This document shows positions 23,614 through 35,340 of a stretch of 64,000 nucleotides of DNA, in pieces; within the stretch, counting starts at the first letter, position 1; each line of letters starts with the position of its first letter. The stretch is taken from positions 393,001 through 457,000 of the forward strand of contig JAUIRK010000897.1 in assembly GCA_030549495.1 (NCBI GenBank), read 5' to 3'. Source of the stretch: Nectonema munidae (Eukaryota; Nematomorpha; Nectonematoida; Nectonematidae). The position numbers and the translations under genes are program-made. Below the pieces are notes generated by a model, which saw only the letters and a list, made by a program, of their open reading frames with translations, did no database searches and had not been told where the DNA came from.

Positions 23614-24178
23614 ATTTGTAGTTAATCGCTATCCTAACCATGTAAACGCATTGCAGGAAATGTAATATGTTAAATGCAAGGGTGATTTAGGCTAAAGGTT
23701 GGTTGACATTGAAGAAAAAATGTAAAAATAATAGCTCTAAGAGTTCTTCAAAATGAAACATATTTTGCATGAGACATAAAAAAAATCAAGGGTACCTATA
23801 TTTAGAGATTAATCCTAAACTTTATGATGGAACAAAAGACTTTAAAAATGTAACTTTATCACTTTTTCAATTGAATAAATTCAGTGAAAATGTATATCTA
23901 TTACTTTATCCGAGAAAAAAGTAATACATTTTAATGAAGAAAATGCATAGTTTTACTTAAAAATTGAAATAAACGTTAACTATTACCATTTTTGGCTCAT
24001 CTATCTATAGCGGCATTTCACCTTCAAGTTTTGGATCTAGATGAAAGAACAATTGTTTTAAAATTTTATTTTTGTAGAATATTGCTATGACTATACTTTT
24101 TCTGTCATGTAAATAAATTTGCTTTTCTTCCTCTAGTAAGCATTTAAAATATAAAAATTAATCAATGAAAATAATTAC

Positions 24179-24322
24179 TTGAAAAAGTATATCCCTTTCG
24201 CAAAAAGGATGAGAGATTTTGAGAGGAATCTACTACCACTCCATTAGAAGAACAATTTGAAGTATCCATGCCCTTCAGAGAATCCATAAGATTTAGACTG
24301 TTTGGTCGATTGCATATATCAT
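24179..24322 (-). CDS. mknk: MNK kinase, N-terminal exon
   Basis: Bounded by a strong acceptor TTTTTCTAG| and a donor CAA|GTAATT. The frame that joins exon two holds an ATG at 24287 (MDSLKGMDTSNCSSNG). Eleven further in-frame codons lie upstream, so either this ATG is the start or an earlier exon exists. Ser-rich and of low complexity, as N-termini of these kinases often are. Confidence 0.55.
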
Positions 24323-24750
24323 CTAGAAAAATAACAAGTGCAGTTCATTCATGAAATGAGAAATTGTACAAAATGCATTGTCGTCTAACTTAAAACGAAG
24401 ATACAACATTATTTCACAAAATTTTAATCTGTTAATTAATAAGAAAAATGACCATTTAAATTTGATCTCAAAAAAGAAAGTAATTTGAAATATTCCCAAG
24501 CCGTAATGTTTTCAAACATTGAATATCTTTGAGTATTAAATTTCATAAAATTTTGTGAATCAAGATCATTCAAATTTTTACCTCGATGGTACACAAAGGT
24601 TTAATAGAACCCTTGGATCAAAGTATTTTTATTTACAAAATATTTGAAATCAGCAAGAATATTTATTTTGATTGAAAATAAAAAGAGATATTTTAAGACA
24701 CGTTTCAGGTCGAACTCAGACATTCCCCTGGTCTATAACGACTTTTCTTT
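24323..24750. other. upstream of the kinase gene, nothing recognised
   Basis: AT-rich. It should contain the upstream intron, 5' exon or promoter of the kinase, but no clear TATA or initiator is seen. Confidence 0.4.
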
Positions 24751-24751
24751 G

Positions 24752-26387
24752 GGTACAACACTTTGTAAGGGTACCTAGTCATAATCTCCAAAACTCAAAT
24801 CTCCAAAAACAAAATCTTCAAAAATCAAATCTCTGAAAACCAAAATTTCATAAGTCTTAAATCTAATCTTAACCTTCAAAATAAGAATTTTTATAACTAA
24901 ACCTTTTTTCAAAATGTGTAACCATTTTTACATTTATTTAATCTTTTTCATTTATTAAGCAAATTTTTATCAATAAATTTTTGTCTAGAAATATATGACA
25001 TATAATATTTTAAAGACTAATAAAATATTTAAAGCAGGTAAAATTAATTTTATTATACGTAGAATTGTAAAAAGTTCCTTAATAAAAAATAGGATGACTC
25101 CGAAGTTACAAGAAGCACAAAGGGATTCCGAAGAAGGCCTCGTGAGAGAAAGAGGAACAGCGCTCGGCTATGCCTCGCAAGACTACGATCACCCAGAAAT
25201 TTTAGCTGCCTACACGACACAAGAAATAGCATAAAGAAGGATTAGAGGATTTATCGAAGCTCTCCCGCTTTTAACTAGAAATGCCAAAGACAATGTTTTG
25301 ATATCCTTTTTCTCCATCTTGTAACGTAGTATTCATCATCTACCTTTGGAAGATATTACAATTATCAACCAATGTGCTACAACAGCGTGCCTGGCAACAC
25401 AATCTTCTTGGGGCGCAGCGGCAAAGCAAGTGGGATCATCAGAACTTTCAGCTCTGAATATCCCAGCACCGGATCCAAAATTCTTTCGGCAAGATTAAAA
25501 AATAGGCAAAGCCAAGGCATCTATTAAAAACTTAAAATATGTTTTTAAAGATCAAATTGTCCTAAAGCATATAATGGCCTTAAGGCCTAATTGTTTCGAA
25601 GATAAATTGATCTTCTTCCATTAATTAACTTCAAATTTTGAGTGTGCGCAGTAAACGCATCTTTTTTGATTGATTAATAGCATATTGACACATGGTAGTG
25701 CTCATCTATGTTACTGTCTTTTGCATGAAACCATATACCACTTAGTGTATTGATTAATTGCCATTCATTTAACTATAGGAAGAAAAAGTCTATTATTAAG
25801 ACTTTCGCTCTTTGCATAATTCTTTCTTCATATAAAATAGTCTATTAAAATTTAAAAAGTGCATAAATTCTTCCGAATATTTTATTCATAATTGTGATTG
25901 TAAGTTTATTTTTTATAAAACTTAAGCAGTCTTAGTTCCATGTTAGTCTCAGAAAAAGATTCCTTTTACTTATGAAGTTGGTTAGAGCTACCTAACCCTA
26001 ACCATATTAACTTTGCTATTTTTTTCGTTACGCGCTAAATAAAATATTTAAAAGATTAAAATATCCTCAAAATTTTTTACCTAAAAAAATTTTTAATTTG
26101 ATAAATTATAACTTTAATGGATTTGTCTTAGCAGCCTCTTTTTAATAAAAATTTTTATTAACTTTTTTACACAATTTGATAAATATAAAAAGAGCATTCA
26201 ATCATAAAATTTGATATAATAAGCAACTTTAACCCTAAAAAATGTTAAACTAACTTTTTTGTATATTTTTTATCAAAGATCTTAATTTTAAAAAGTCAAG
26301 TCATATACTTGAGTTAATAAAAGATTTTGGAGTTTTTGGATATTTTCGTTTTCAGAGATTTTGACGAAAACCCCTTTGTGTCGTATC
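24752..26387. mobile_element. terminal-inverted-repeat element, unclassified
   Basis: The left end GGTACAACACTTTGTAAGGG and the right end read as complement, GATACGACACAAAGGGG, continue into matching CAAAATCTC/TCCAAAAAC repeats for about 65 bp. About 1.6 kb. No target duplication could be fixed. Inside is the coding-like remnant at 25080-25500. Confidence 0.5.
25080..25500 (+). pseudogene. unrecognised coding-like remnant inside the TIR element
   Basis: Clearly richer in G and C than its flanks, with protein-like frames that break twice. The first frame (to 25234) contains GTALGYASQDYDHPEIL; later ones contain FIEALPLLTRNAKDN and SELSALNIPAPDPKFF. I do not recognise the family. It may be a captured gene fragment or a decayed transposon protein. 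Confidence 0.4.
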
Positions 26388-26890
26388 TTAGAGGGGATAC
26401 TGACATTTTACAATTAATGCATAAGTTGAAAGCAAATTCAAAAAAATACTCTGCGACATAAAGTCTGGGGTTCGTATAGATGCTTGAGGTATGAGGTAAG
26501 ATGATATTTTTTCGGATGCGTGCGCAGTATTCATGATAACATGGCTTACAAATTCACACTTAGAAGACACAAGGAAACTGATTTCTATTAAAATAAAAGA
26601 TTATCTAAAATATAATAAAGTTTCTAAATACAAAATTAGTATTAAAAGATAAATATATTCACTGATAATTTAATGACGTGATAATTGAGAGCATTTTACA
26701 ATTTTATTGATTCATTAGTTAATAAATTCTAAAATATACATCAATATCAAGTGAACACCCTAATATTTTCAATTGATTTGGAGTGGTTCTAGGAAATATT
26801 GCACAGGGAAAAAAGACACAAATAAAATCCGAAAAATGACACAAGTTAGAAAATAATATAAAATAAAAAATAAGATTTTCTATTATCGCA
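26388..26890. other. AT-rich spacer, nothing recognised
   Basis: No coding frame, repeat end or RNA gene could be supported. Confidence 0.5.
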
Positions 26891-26894
26891 ATCA

Positions 26895-26960
26895 GTTATT
26901 GGACGATTAATCGGAATTGGGAATCATAAGAATCGTGCTTTGCCACGAAATGGAATCGCA
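26895..26960. mobile_element. hAT end fragment (family of 28709-30008)
   Basis: GGACGATTAATCGGAATTGG matches the left end of the hAT element at 28709. No right end was found. Confidence 0.45.
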
Positions 26961-27413
26961 CAAATTTGCTACCATTTTCAATCCGTTTATTCCAATTTTT
27001 TGAAATGAATAAGGGCCAACCTTTATTTTCAATTTTGCCTAAAGTTACCTACTATATAAATATTTTTACTTCGAATTTATGATTTTTTAAGGAGCTATTT
27101 CAGCTCTAGTATTTAAAATGAAAAAGATGTTTTACTTTATTTTTACAAGGTATAACAAAGTAAACTTTTGTTTAAAGATTCATTTAAAATTTTAACCAAT
27201 AAAGTTTCTTATTAAAATTTGGATTTCATCTCTTACTAAAATTTTAATTCAGTTTATTCCATCACAGATGGCATAATACGACTTTTATTCCTTTCGATTC
27301 GACTTTATAAGACTAATGATGCATTAGTTGAAATAGTTGCTTCATAAATTGGACTTATAAGCGGATAACGAATTTGTACACAAAAGAATAGAGGTCGTAT
27401 CGAGACATATAGT

Positions 27414-27753
27414 CAGTGCCCGCGCTAAAGCTAAATTTCAAGGGGGGGGGGGGGGGGGGGGGGCTGAAATGGGGCAAAGAAACACATTTGCAAAAAATTT
27501 ATTTCCTATATTACTTTATATCCTATATTACTTTGCTGAAAAACATGAAGTACTTCTGTATAAAAACCTATAGAAATCTCATATTATGCATACACATACA
27601 CCAGCATTTATATAAGATTATTGTGTACAATTTTTGCTTATTTATTTTTCCTTTAAAAGTGCATGGGGCAAAACCAAAAATTTTAGGGGGCAAAGATTAA
27701 TACAGGGGGGGGGGGGCACGTGCCCCAAAATTATATAGGTAGCGCGGGCATTG
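27414..27753. mobile_element. hAT MITE with G tracts, copy 1
   Basis: The left end CAGTGCCCGCGCTA and the right end, read as complement, CAATGCCCGCGCTA are flanked by perfect 8-bp duplications CATATAGT (27406-27413 and 27754-27761). 340 bp, non-coding. A G run of about 25 bases lies near the left end and a shorter one near the right. A second copy is at 54277-54605. The 94-codon frame across it is not a gene. Confidence 0.92.
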
Positions 27754-27941
27754 CATATAGTTCAAAAATCTCTTTAGTTAGTACACGAATTGAAGGATAA
27801 ACGAAATAAAAATAATCGAACCAAGGAGTGTCAAAAGTACTCGGTTTAGTTAGCAAACTCATTTAGCAAACATGGTCCATGTCGCCACGAGCAGAGATTT
27901 GGTCCCATCACTATTGATGACATTGATAGAACCATTATTAT

Positions 27942-28634
27942 TAGAGATGTATTGGATCATCCGCAAAATTTTTTACATCCGCTTTATATCTTCATCCGCG
28001 GATTTTTACCCGCATTTTAAAATCTACATTATAGCTACTTTTCTCGATCCGAGATTTAAAAGTAAATTGTTCACTCATTTTGAAATAACAAATAAATTAA
28101 AAACTTTCCTTTTGAATTTATATGATGAGGATAAGATTGATAATAGTAGCATAGAAGTAAAAAGCTGCAAAAAATGAAAAAAAGTGCTAATGAAGTTTAT
28201 ACCTCCTTGAATGAAGCTATGGACTCTATTCTAAACTCTAGTAGTGAAGAAAACGAGAAAGAAAATGAAAATAATGAAGCTTTTAATGAAGAAATAACAA
28301 CGTATCAAAAAGAAAAACGAATTGATTCATATAATTGCTTAGATTGGTGGAAAATTAAAAAAGAAGAATTTCCATTTTATCAAAAATTGCATGTCCTTAC
28401 CTGTCCTTCTATTCTAGCACTGTTCAAAGCTAGAAGGATGATTTCGGATTTTTTACATTGGTGGATTAAAAAAGAGTAAAAAATGTAAAAAAGGGATTAA
28501 AATAGTAAGATACTGTAAAATATAAAACATAATTTTTTAAAATATTTTATATCAGTATCCGCATAAAAATTTATTTTGGATATCCGCAATCCGTATCCGC
28601 CGATGTAAAAAAATTCACATCCGATACATCTCTA
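27942..28634 (+). mobile_element. internally deleted hAT element
   Basis: The left end TAGAGATGTATTGGAT and the right end, read as complement, TAGAGATGTATCGGAT are flanked by ATTATTAT and AATATTAT (8 bp, one mismatch). 693 bp long. Keeps only the C-terminal part of a hAT transposase. Confidence 0.85.
27995..28479 (+). pseudogene. hAT transposase remnant (C-terminal)
   Basis: Frames to 28177 and 28174-28479. Motifs: TFLDPRFK (a hallmark of hAT transposases just before the dimerization region), an acidic linker (SSSEENEKENENNEAF) and YNCLDWWK with LHVLTCPSILALFKARRM. The dimerization domain is only partly recognisable. The DDE-bearing N-terminal two thirds are absent and there is one frame change near 28176. 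Confidence 0.8.
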
Positions 28635-28708
28635 AATATTATTATATCAAAAGAGAAAATTATTTTATCCTTTTGGCTTAAATATATAACGTCGAACTAA
28701 CCACCTAT

Positions 28709-30008
28709 TAGTGATGGGACGATTAATCGGAATCGTATCGGAATAACGGAAATTTTGTCTAGCATCGGAAATCGGAGTAGAAATATTTCAACTCGCTCCG
28801 ATACCAAAACGATTCCAAGTTAATACGTTACATTGATTTCCTTTACTTAGGATTTTATTGTATAAATGATTTTACTACTTATTGTGTAGAATCACTTGAT
28901 TCGACAAAATTATTTAATTATAAAAAAATTTAACATTTTTTTGTGTTAATTGTGCATTATTATGTTTAAGCTACTTTTTTGTAAATTTTGTGTTATAATT
29001 TTATATAAAAAATTTTCATGTACATTTTAAATGTTAAAACCGCATGTATCAAACTATGAGTAATTTGTCTAGTGCGGGACACAAGCCCAACGCACAACCC
29101 ACTCACTTAAATACATTAGTTCAAATAAATTTTATTTAAATAATAAATTAAAACTAATTGTAAAATCTCATTGTGTAAGTCGGATGTGTCGATCATTCGC
29201 TTAAATCGAAGATGATACTGGTCCCCATCGCATTTAAGAACTAATAACATTGTAGAAACTTTTCTTAACTCGAAGTGATAATGAGCGAAGAGTGGTTCAA
29301 TTCAGTTTTGAAAAGTTTAACTGAGATTAAATAAAGAAAAATTCAAAATGAGAAAGAAAACAAGAAAAAGAAGCCATCAAATTTATATATAACAACAACT
29401 CGAAAACTAGAGACTGAAATAACGAAATATTTAAAATATAAATTAATAGAAAGAAACTCAAGTCCGTTTGAATGGTGGAAGGCTAACAAAGAAGACCTTC
29501 CAATATTGGCGTTTTTTTTTCAAAAAAGTATTTATGTGCTCCGCCTTCTTCAGTTGAAAGTGAAATTGTTTTTAGTATTGGAGGAAATATTTATTCTCCT
29601 AAAAGAAATCGCTTAGAAACAAAAACAGGAGAAATGCTTGTTTTGGCACTATAATTTACGAAAGCTCCAATTTAATTACGATTGATTCAAAAGATCTCTA
29701 TGTAATATTAATAAAATTTTATTCTATCATTATAAGCTGAATATGCGTCTCACTGCTCAAAATTATGACTATAGTTTTTTTAATTTTCAAAATTTATACT
29801 CAAAATTTTCAAAAGTGGATTATTTATATAATTTTGCTTTCATATTGAGGATATTTATTCGCAAAAAGTGATAGAAATTAATTGAAGTTCAAAATAATAT
29901 TAAAAAGTTATTTCAAGTTGTAATATTTTAGAATCGGAATTGTATCGGGAACAGGTATATTAAGTAGAATCGGAATCGTTATTAATTTTGGTAACGTCCC
30001 ATCACTTA
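28709..30008 (+). mobile_element. deleted hAT element with perfect 8-bp target duplication
   Basis: The left end TAGTGATGGGACGATTA and the right end, read as complement, TAAGTGATGGGACGTTAC are flanked by CCACCTAT on both sides (28701-28708 and 30009-30016). 1,300 bp. Subterminal GAATCGGAATCG motifs repeat near both ends. Confidence 0.9.
29360..29653 (+). pseudogene. hAT transposase remnant, dimerization domain
   Basis: SSPFEWWKANKEDLPIL, then after a break in a T run PPSSVESEIVFSIGGNIYS and KRNRLETKTGEMLVL. This is the C-terminal hAT dimerization block (usual S-x-x-S-E-R-x-F-S, here with E-S-E-I-V-F-S). Everything N-terminal to it has been lost. Confidence 0.8.
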
Positions 30009-30016
30009 CCACCTAT

Positions 30017-30450
30017 ATAATCATTTTAGCATCATTGAAATGTTTTATTTATGTAAAAATGACAAAAACTGCCGTGATGAAATAGAGAAAGGCCGATTTG
30101 GTAAATGGGACGAAAATTGTTCTAAAATGGTAATAAAAAAATATCTAATGATAGTTAAACAGTACTAATTTAATGATGACAGGTGAAATTTTTTGAATCT
30201 GAATTTTTAAACCCCATTTTTCTTTGCCAGATTTTCAGAAAAATAATTAGAAAGGAGGCATCCATCATTGTTATAAATTTTTCACCGAAAACAACTATTT
30301 CTTTTTAATAAAAAATGTAAACTCTTAATATATTATTATACTTTTTAAAAACAATAAATTTCGAGGATTCAGTCGATTCATAAAAAAAAATGATTATTTC
30401 AAAAAGGTCATATTTTAAATACTATTTAGTGTGCGCTTTTATTCTGGAAA
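30017..30450. other. AT-rich spacer, nothing recognised
   Basis: No gene or repeat end seen. Confidence 0.5.
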
Positions 30451-30454
30451 CGAT

Positions 30455-30785
30455 GCAATCAAATGACAAAATGGCGCAATCAAATGACAAAATGGCGCAA
30501 TCAAATGACAAAATGGCGCAATCAAATGACAAAATGGTGCAATCAAATGACAAAATGGCGCAATCAAATGACAAAATGACGCAATGAAATGCAATAAATG
30601 CAAAATGACGCAATGAAATGCAACAAATGCAAAATGACGCAATGAAATGCAACAAATGCAAAATGACGCAATGAAATGCAACAAATGTAAAATGACGCAA
30701 TGAAATGCAACAAATGCAAAATGACGCAATAAAATGCAACAAATGCAAAATGACCCAATGAAATGCAAAATGATGCATCGAAAGA
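30455..30785. repeat. compound minisatellite, 21-bp then 29-bp units
   Basis: Six 21-bp units (GCAATCAAATGACAAAATGG + C) at 30455-30580 pass directly into six 29-bp units (GCAATGAAATGCAACAAATG + CAAAATGAC) from 30581, ending in a partial unit. The 29-mer looks like the 21-mer plus an 8-bp insertion and one change. Frames on both strands (S-N-D-K-M-A-Q plus, F-C-H-L-I-A-P minus) are repeat artefacts; no gene structure surrounds them. Confidence 0.95.
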
Positions 30786-31279
30786 ATTAAATGCAAACTG
30801 ACGTTATCATTTGAGAAACTGACAGATCGAAAAAAGTATTGTCATTATAAGGTCGTTCACTTTTTATTGTATAAATAAACACTATTTACTTTTTATTGTA
30901 TAAATAAGCGCCATTCACTTGAGTTTTTATATTTTGCATAAAAATAGACGACAATAGCTAGAAAACAATTATTATGTATTATATACTTCTTTTTATATGA
31001 ACAGAGGCTTATTCAGAAAGGTTTGGCTCGGAAAAAAAGATACATTGATTTTATGGCTAAATAATGCCATTTTTCATGTCAGAATGGTTCAATATTAATT
31101 TTTTATCATTAATAGCGGCTCTCATATCTAATCCCAACGGAAAATGTCGCTTATCAATATTAAGAGTCAATTTATTTATAGAATATACTATTGAAAAACA
31201 AATTTATATAAAAAGGGAAATTTCACAAATAAAAATATTGAATAAAACAAAATGGAAAAGCATAAATAATAATATTTAG
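30786..31279. other. AT-rich spacer with a short direct duplication
   Basis: TTTTTATTGTATAAATAA[AG]C occurs twice near 30860-30905. The 71-codon frame at 31064-31279 shows no supporting features. Confidence 0.5.
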
Positions 31280-32454
31280 TTAACCCATTATAACCCAACA
31301 AGGCTAAAATTTGATAAAAATAATTTTTAAAAACTAATTCTTTAATGTCTATCTAAATATACTAAAATGAAAAAAATAAATAAAATTTTCTTTATAAAAA
31401 AAATATGGCTCCTAAAGGAGTCATTGGGATAATGTAAAATTTAAAAAACTTTTATTAATAAAAATAACTAGTGTTGATGAAAAACTTTCCAACAGTTTTT
31501 TAAATGTCAATAAACTTCACATTTTTTACATTTAATTTTTGTGTTTTTTTACATATATAACAGCGTCTTGATGTAGTAAATGATTCTGGATTATGATTAT
31601 GACTGTCTGTTCTTATATCTTTACCTCGAGCAGATTTTCTTCTTTTGGACCCAAATTAATGTTTAGTGGTGGCTTTGACTTTTTTTAGGAGAACTTGAAC
31701 TATTTCTCTTCTAAAATCTTTGTTACAGATATTGGGGTTATTGATTATTTGATATAACACCTCCAAGAAAAAACAAAAGCTGTTGAGTTTATTATCAGCG
31801 GCAAATACCACTTTTTACGTGGTCTATAGACAGACAAAAACTGATCAAAAAGATCTACGCCTCCCATTCCTCTGTTGTAAGCTTTTATAACAAAAGGTGG
31901 TTTACTTTTATTTTTCAACAATTTTTTTTCCATCTATGAACATCTATCAAAGGAAAAACACTCTCCGGATTTGTACAAACGGTGACGATTGAATTGTCCA
32001 TCCATCTTGTAATTTGAACACCATTACTACTAAAGTTTTGAAAAAATCCTCTTTCTTTTTTTAAAGAAGTTCTATTTGTTAAAGGACATTTGGATGCTCT
32101 ATTCTCTCTCATTGTTCCAGTTGCCCTAATACCATTATCATTCAGTTCTTTTATCAGAGAAAAAGATGTAAAAAAATTATCAAAATAAAATTGATGTTCT
32201 ATGGGATTAGGACAACTAAAAACCATTTTTTTAACTACTTGTGTCCCTAACGGTTCTTTTGAATTGTGAGATTTATCTTTACCTTCATAAATTTCTAATT
32301 TGTATGGCATACCTGTTGAATTTGCAAGATTAATTACATGTTTTAAAACCAAAACGAATGGGTTTATTTCTAATAAATTGTTTGCAACCATGTCGACACA
32401 TATAAGTGTTAATGAAATTTGCGGTTTACTTCTAAAAATTGTCTCCAAAAACAT
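31280..32454 (-). mobile_element. piggyBac element, 3' end plus C-terminal half of transposase
   Basis: TTAACCC at 31280 is followed by ATTATAACCCAACAAGG, a piggyBac-type end. Transposase fragments on the minus strand run from 31620 up to about 32400, where coding sequence is abruptly replaced by satellite array A. No opposite end was found after the arrays. Confidence 0.75.
31745..32454 (-). pseudogene. piggyBac transposase fragment
   Basis: Two overlapping frames (32454-31915, 31933-31745) give the RNase-H-like DDE core of piggyBac transposases: STGMPYKLEIYEGKD, QFYFDNFFTSFSLIKEL (one catalytic Asp), NDNGIRATGTMRENR, FFQNFSSNGVQITRWMDN and, in the second frame, NRGMGGVDLFDQ (the last catalytic Asp block). 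It lacks the N-terminal half, and one frame change separates the parts. A Cys-poor remnant near 31620 may be the C-terminal zinc region. Confidence 0.85.
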
Positions 32455-33150
32455 TCATTCAAATTTTACAATTAAATATGTTTTTATACCAAATCAATCA
32501 TGCTAATTTCATTTATGGACTCAATTTTTGCAGTTTGAATTTGAAAATACCTATAAGTATCAATCAAATTTGCGTTTAGTTATAAAATTTGTTTTCAAAA
32601 ATATTGATTCAAATTTTACGTGAAATATGTTTTTATAGCAAATAGAGCATGATGATTTCATTTCTGAACACAGTTTTTGCATTTAGAGGTTTTACTGCTA
32701 GTGTCAATCAAATTTGCGGTTTATGTCGTAAAACTATATCCCAAAATATTCTCTCTAATTTTACATGAAATATATGTTTTTATACCAATTCAACCATGAT
32801 AATTTTTATTTCTGAAATCATTTTTGCATTTAGAGGTTTTAAATGTCTGAAAGTATCAATCAAATGTTCGATTTACGTCTAATGTCTACAGAAATATTTT
32901 TGAAATTTAAATAAAATATCTGTTTTTATGCCAAATGGAAGATGCTGGTTTCATTTTTGGACTCACTTTTGGCATTTATGGTTTTAAAATATCTGAAAGC
33001 TTCAATCAGATTTGCGGTTTACTTCTAGATACTGTTTTCAAAAATATTTTCAAAAAAAATAAAATATCTGTTTTATACCAAATCGACTATGCTTATTTTA
33101 TTTCTGTACTGGATTTTGGATAATACGGTTAAAAAATATCTCGAAGTGGC
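32410..33150 (+). repeat. satellite array A, about 148-bp period
   Basis: Five diverged units, marked by TTTGCGGTTTACTTCTA (32420, 32568, 32712, 32867, 33012) and ATGTTTTTATACCAAAT. Same unit as 15540-16030 on the opposite strand. The first unit overlaps the broken transposase frame. Confidence 0.88.
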
Positions 33151-33159
33151 AATTGAATT

Positions 33160-34040
33160 AGTAATGTATGTCTGAAAATCAATTCTGTAAAAAAATTTCA
33201 AAAAATGGCTGCATATTAGATATATAGTGAAAATATTCTTTTTTTTTTTGTATATTTTGGCTTATAATACTTTCTACAATCATCTTGAGTATGAAATATT
33301 TATTAAAAAAACAAACAAAATGTATTATAAAATCTTTTGTAAATTTGTATGAGAGAAGGAACCACGTTGAAAACTAATTGAAAATAGAACATGTGATCAA
33401 AACAAATAATTAAAAAAAAATATGTACCTTGACTAAATGGAAGATCTACCATGTTCTAATGAACTAGGAAGTGGTCTAATTATATAATAGATGCTTCAAA
33501 AAGATTTTGACTGTGGAAAAGAAGTTCCTCTTTTACAAATGAAAAATATTTAAATCTATAGCTTATCATATAGGATTACAAGTAACATTTAGCTAAGATG
33601 GGTAGAAAATCTGAAAATTTAGAATAGGTCAGATTTACCAAAAATGACACAGATGCCAATATGTGAGAATTTAGTCACTATCAAGACATTTTTAATTTAA
33701 ATTGAATTTGCCATCTTTTTACTTTTGCGTCAAGGAAATAAATTTTAGATGAAGAACGTGGACAACTTTTTGTGATTGAACAATGAACATCACGAATGAT
33801 TCATCATAAAAAAACCTTTGTAATGAGATTGGTTGACAAATATTCAGGCCTGATAATAAAATACACGATACTGATTAAAAAGTGTAAAATCATCAAGAAG
33901 ATTCTTAATTTTCGAACACACATTGAAGAATATAAATTTATATAAATTTCTAATGAAAAAAGAGCTACCAAGAAAAGATCATCATGGAATGAATAGCAAA
34001 ATTACATACGGTAAATTATATGACGTAGAGACTATAAGTC
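33160..34040. other. spacer between arrays
   Basis: AT-rich, no coding sequence. Not obviously made of array units. Confidence 0.5.
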
Positions 34041-34044
34041 GATT

Positions 34045-35340
34045 TGAAAATGGGTATATGTGTGTAAAATGCCATACATGATAAACTTCATCATCTCTCT
34101 ATACTTTCTATTAAACGTAATTCTCTAATTCAAAAAACCGTGACTGATCCTTTCTTTTTGGGATAAATCAATTTTTTGACAGTTTTGATTAATTTTCATA
34201 AAAAAATGAATATCACCACTGAATTACGCATGCTTAAAAATGGGTATATATGTGTAAAAAACTTTATATTATTACTTAGATAAAAAGTTTCTTTTTAAGA
34301 TGAGCTATCATATATAAATCAATGCTTTGATAACTTTAATTGATTTTTATAAAAAAAAAAAGAGTATCACCGCTGAATTCAGCATGCTTGAAAATGGGTG
34401 TGTAAAAAACATTATATAATTATTTAGATTAAAAGCTTCTTTTTGAGATGAGTTGTCACATTTAGATCAATTTTTTGACAGTTTGATTGATTATCATAAA
34501 AATGAATATCACCACTGAATTCAGAATATTTGAAAATTAGTATAAATGTGTAAAAAACTTTATATAATTATTTAAATAAAAAGTTGCTTTTTGAGATGAG
34601 CTGTCAAATATAAATCAATTTTTGACAGGTTTGAATGATTTTGATAAAAAAAATGAATATCACCACTAAATTTAGCATATTTGAAAATGGGTATACATGT
34701 GTAAAAAACTTTATATAATTATTTAGATAAAAAGTTCCTTTTTGAGATGAGAAGTCACATTTAGATCAATTTTTTGACAGTTTGATTGATTTTCATAAAA
34801 AAATGATATCACCACTGAATTCAGCATATTTGAAAATGGTTATAAATGTGTAAAAAACTTTATATAATTATTTAGATAAAAAGTTCCTTTTTAGGATGAG
34901 CTGTCACATTTAGATCAATTTTTTGACAGATTTGATTGATTTTCATAAAAAATGAATATCACCACTGCATTCAGCATATTTGAAAATTGGTATAAATGTG
35001 TAAAAAACTTTATATAATTATTTAAATAAAAAGTTCCTTTTTGAGATGAGCTGTCAAATATAAATCAATTTTTTGACAGGTTTGAATGATTTTGATAAAA
35101 AATGAATATCACCACTGAATTCAGCATATTTGAAAATGGGTATACATATGTAAAAAACTTTTATATAATTATTTAGATAAAAAGTTCCTTTTTGAAAAGA
35201 GCTGTCACATTTAGAACAATTTTTTGACAGGTTTGATTGATTTTCATAAAAAAATAAATATCACCACTGAATTCAGCATATTTGAAAATGGGTATACATA
35301 TGTAAAAAACTTTATATAATTATTTAAATAAAAAGTTAAT
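34045..35340 (+). repeat. satellite array B, about 150-bp period, 8-9 units
   Basis: Units marked by AATATCACCACTGAATTCAG at 34209, 34364, 34507, 34660, 34806, 34956, 35106 and 35258, with TGTGTAAAAAACTTTATATA and AGATGAGCTGTCA between. Neighbouring units are close to each other, so this array was homogenised more recently than array A. Same unit as 15049-15500 on the opposite strand. Confidence 0.93.

Noticed and set aside
27416-27700. 94-codon frame with Gly run
   Set aside because: It is the hAT MITE; the poly-Gly is the G tract.
30390-30796. Repetitive protein frames (S-N-D-K-M-A-Q plus strand; several F-C-H-L-I-A-P minus-strand frames)
   Set aside because: Mutually overlapping frames from the 21/29-bp minisatellite; no promoter, splice or start context.
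32935-33123. 62-codon frame in the satellite array
   Set aside because: Array unit read in one frame; no conservation between units.
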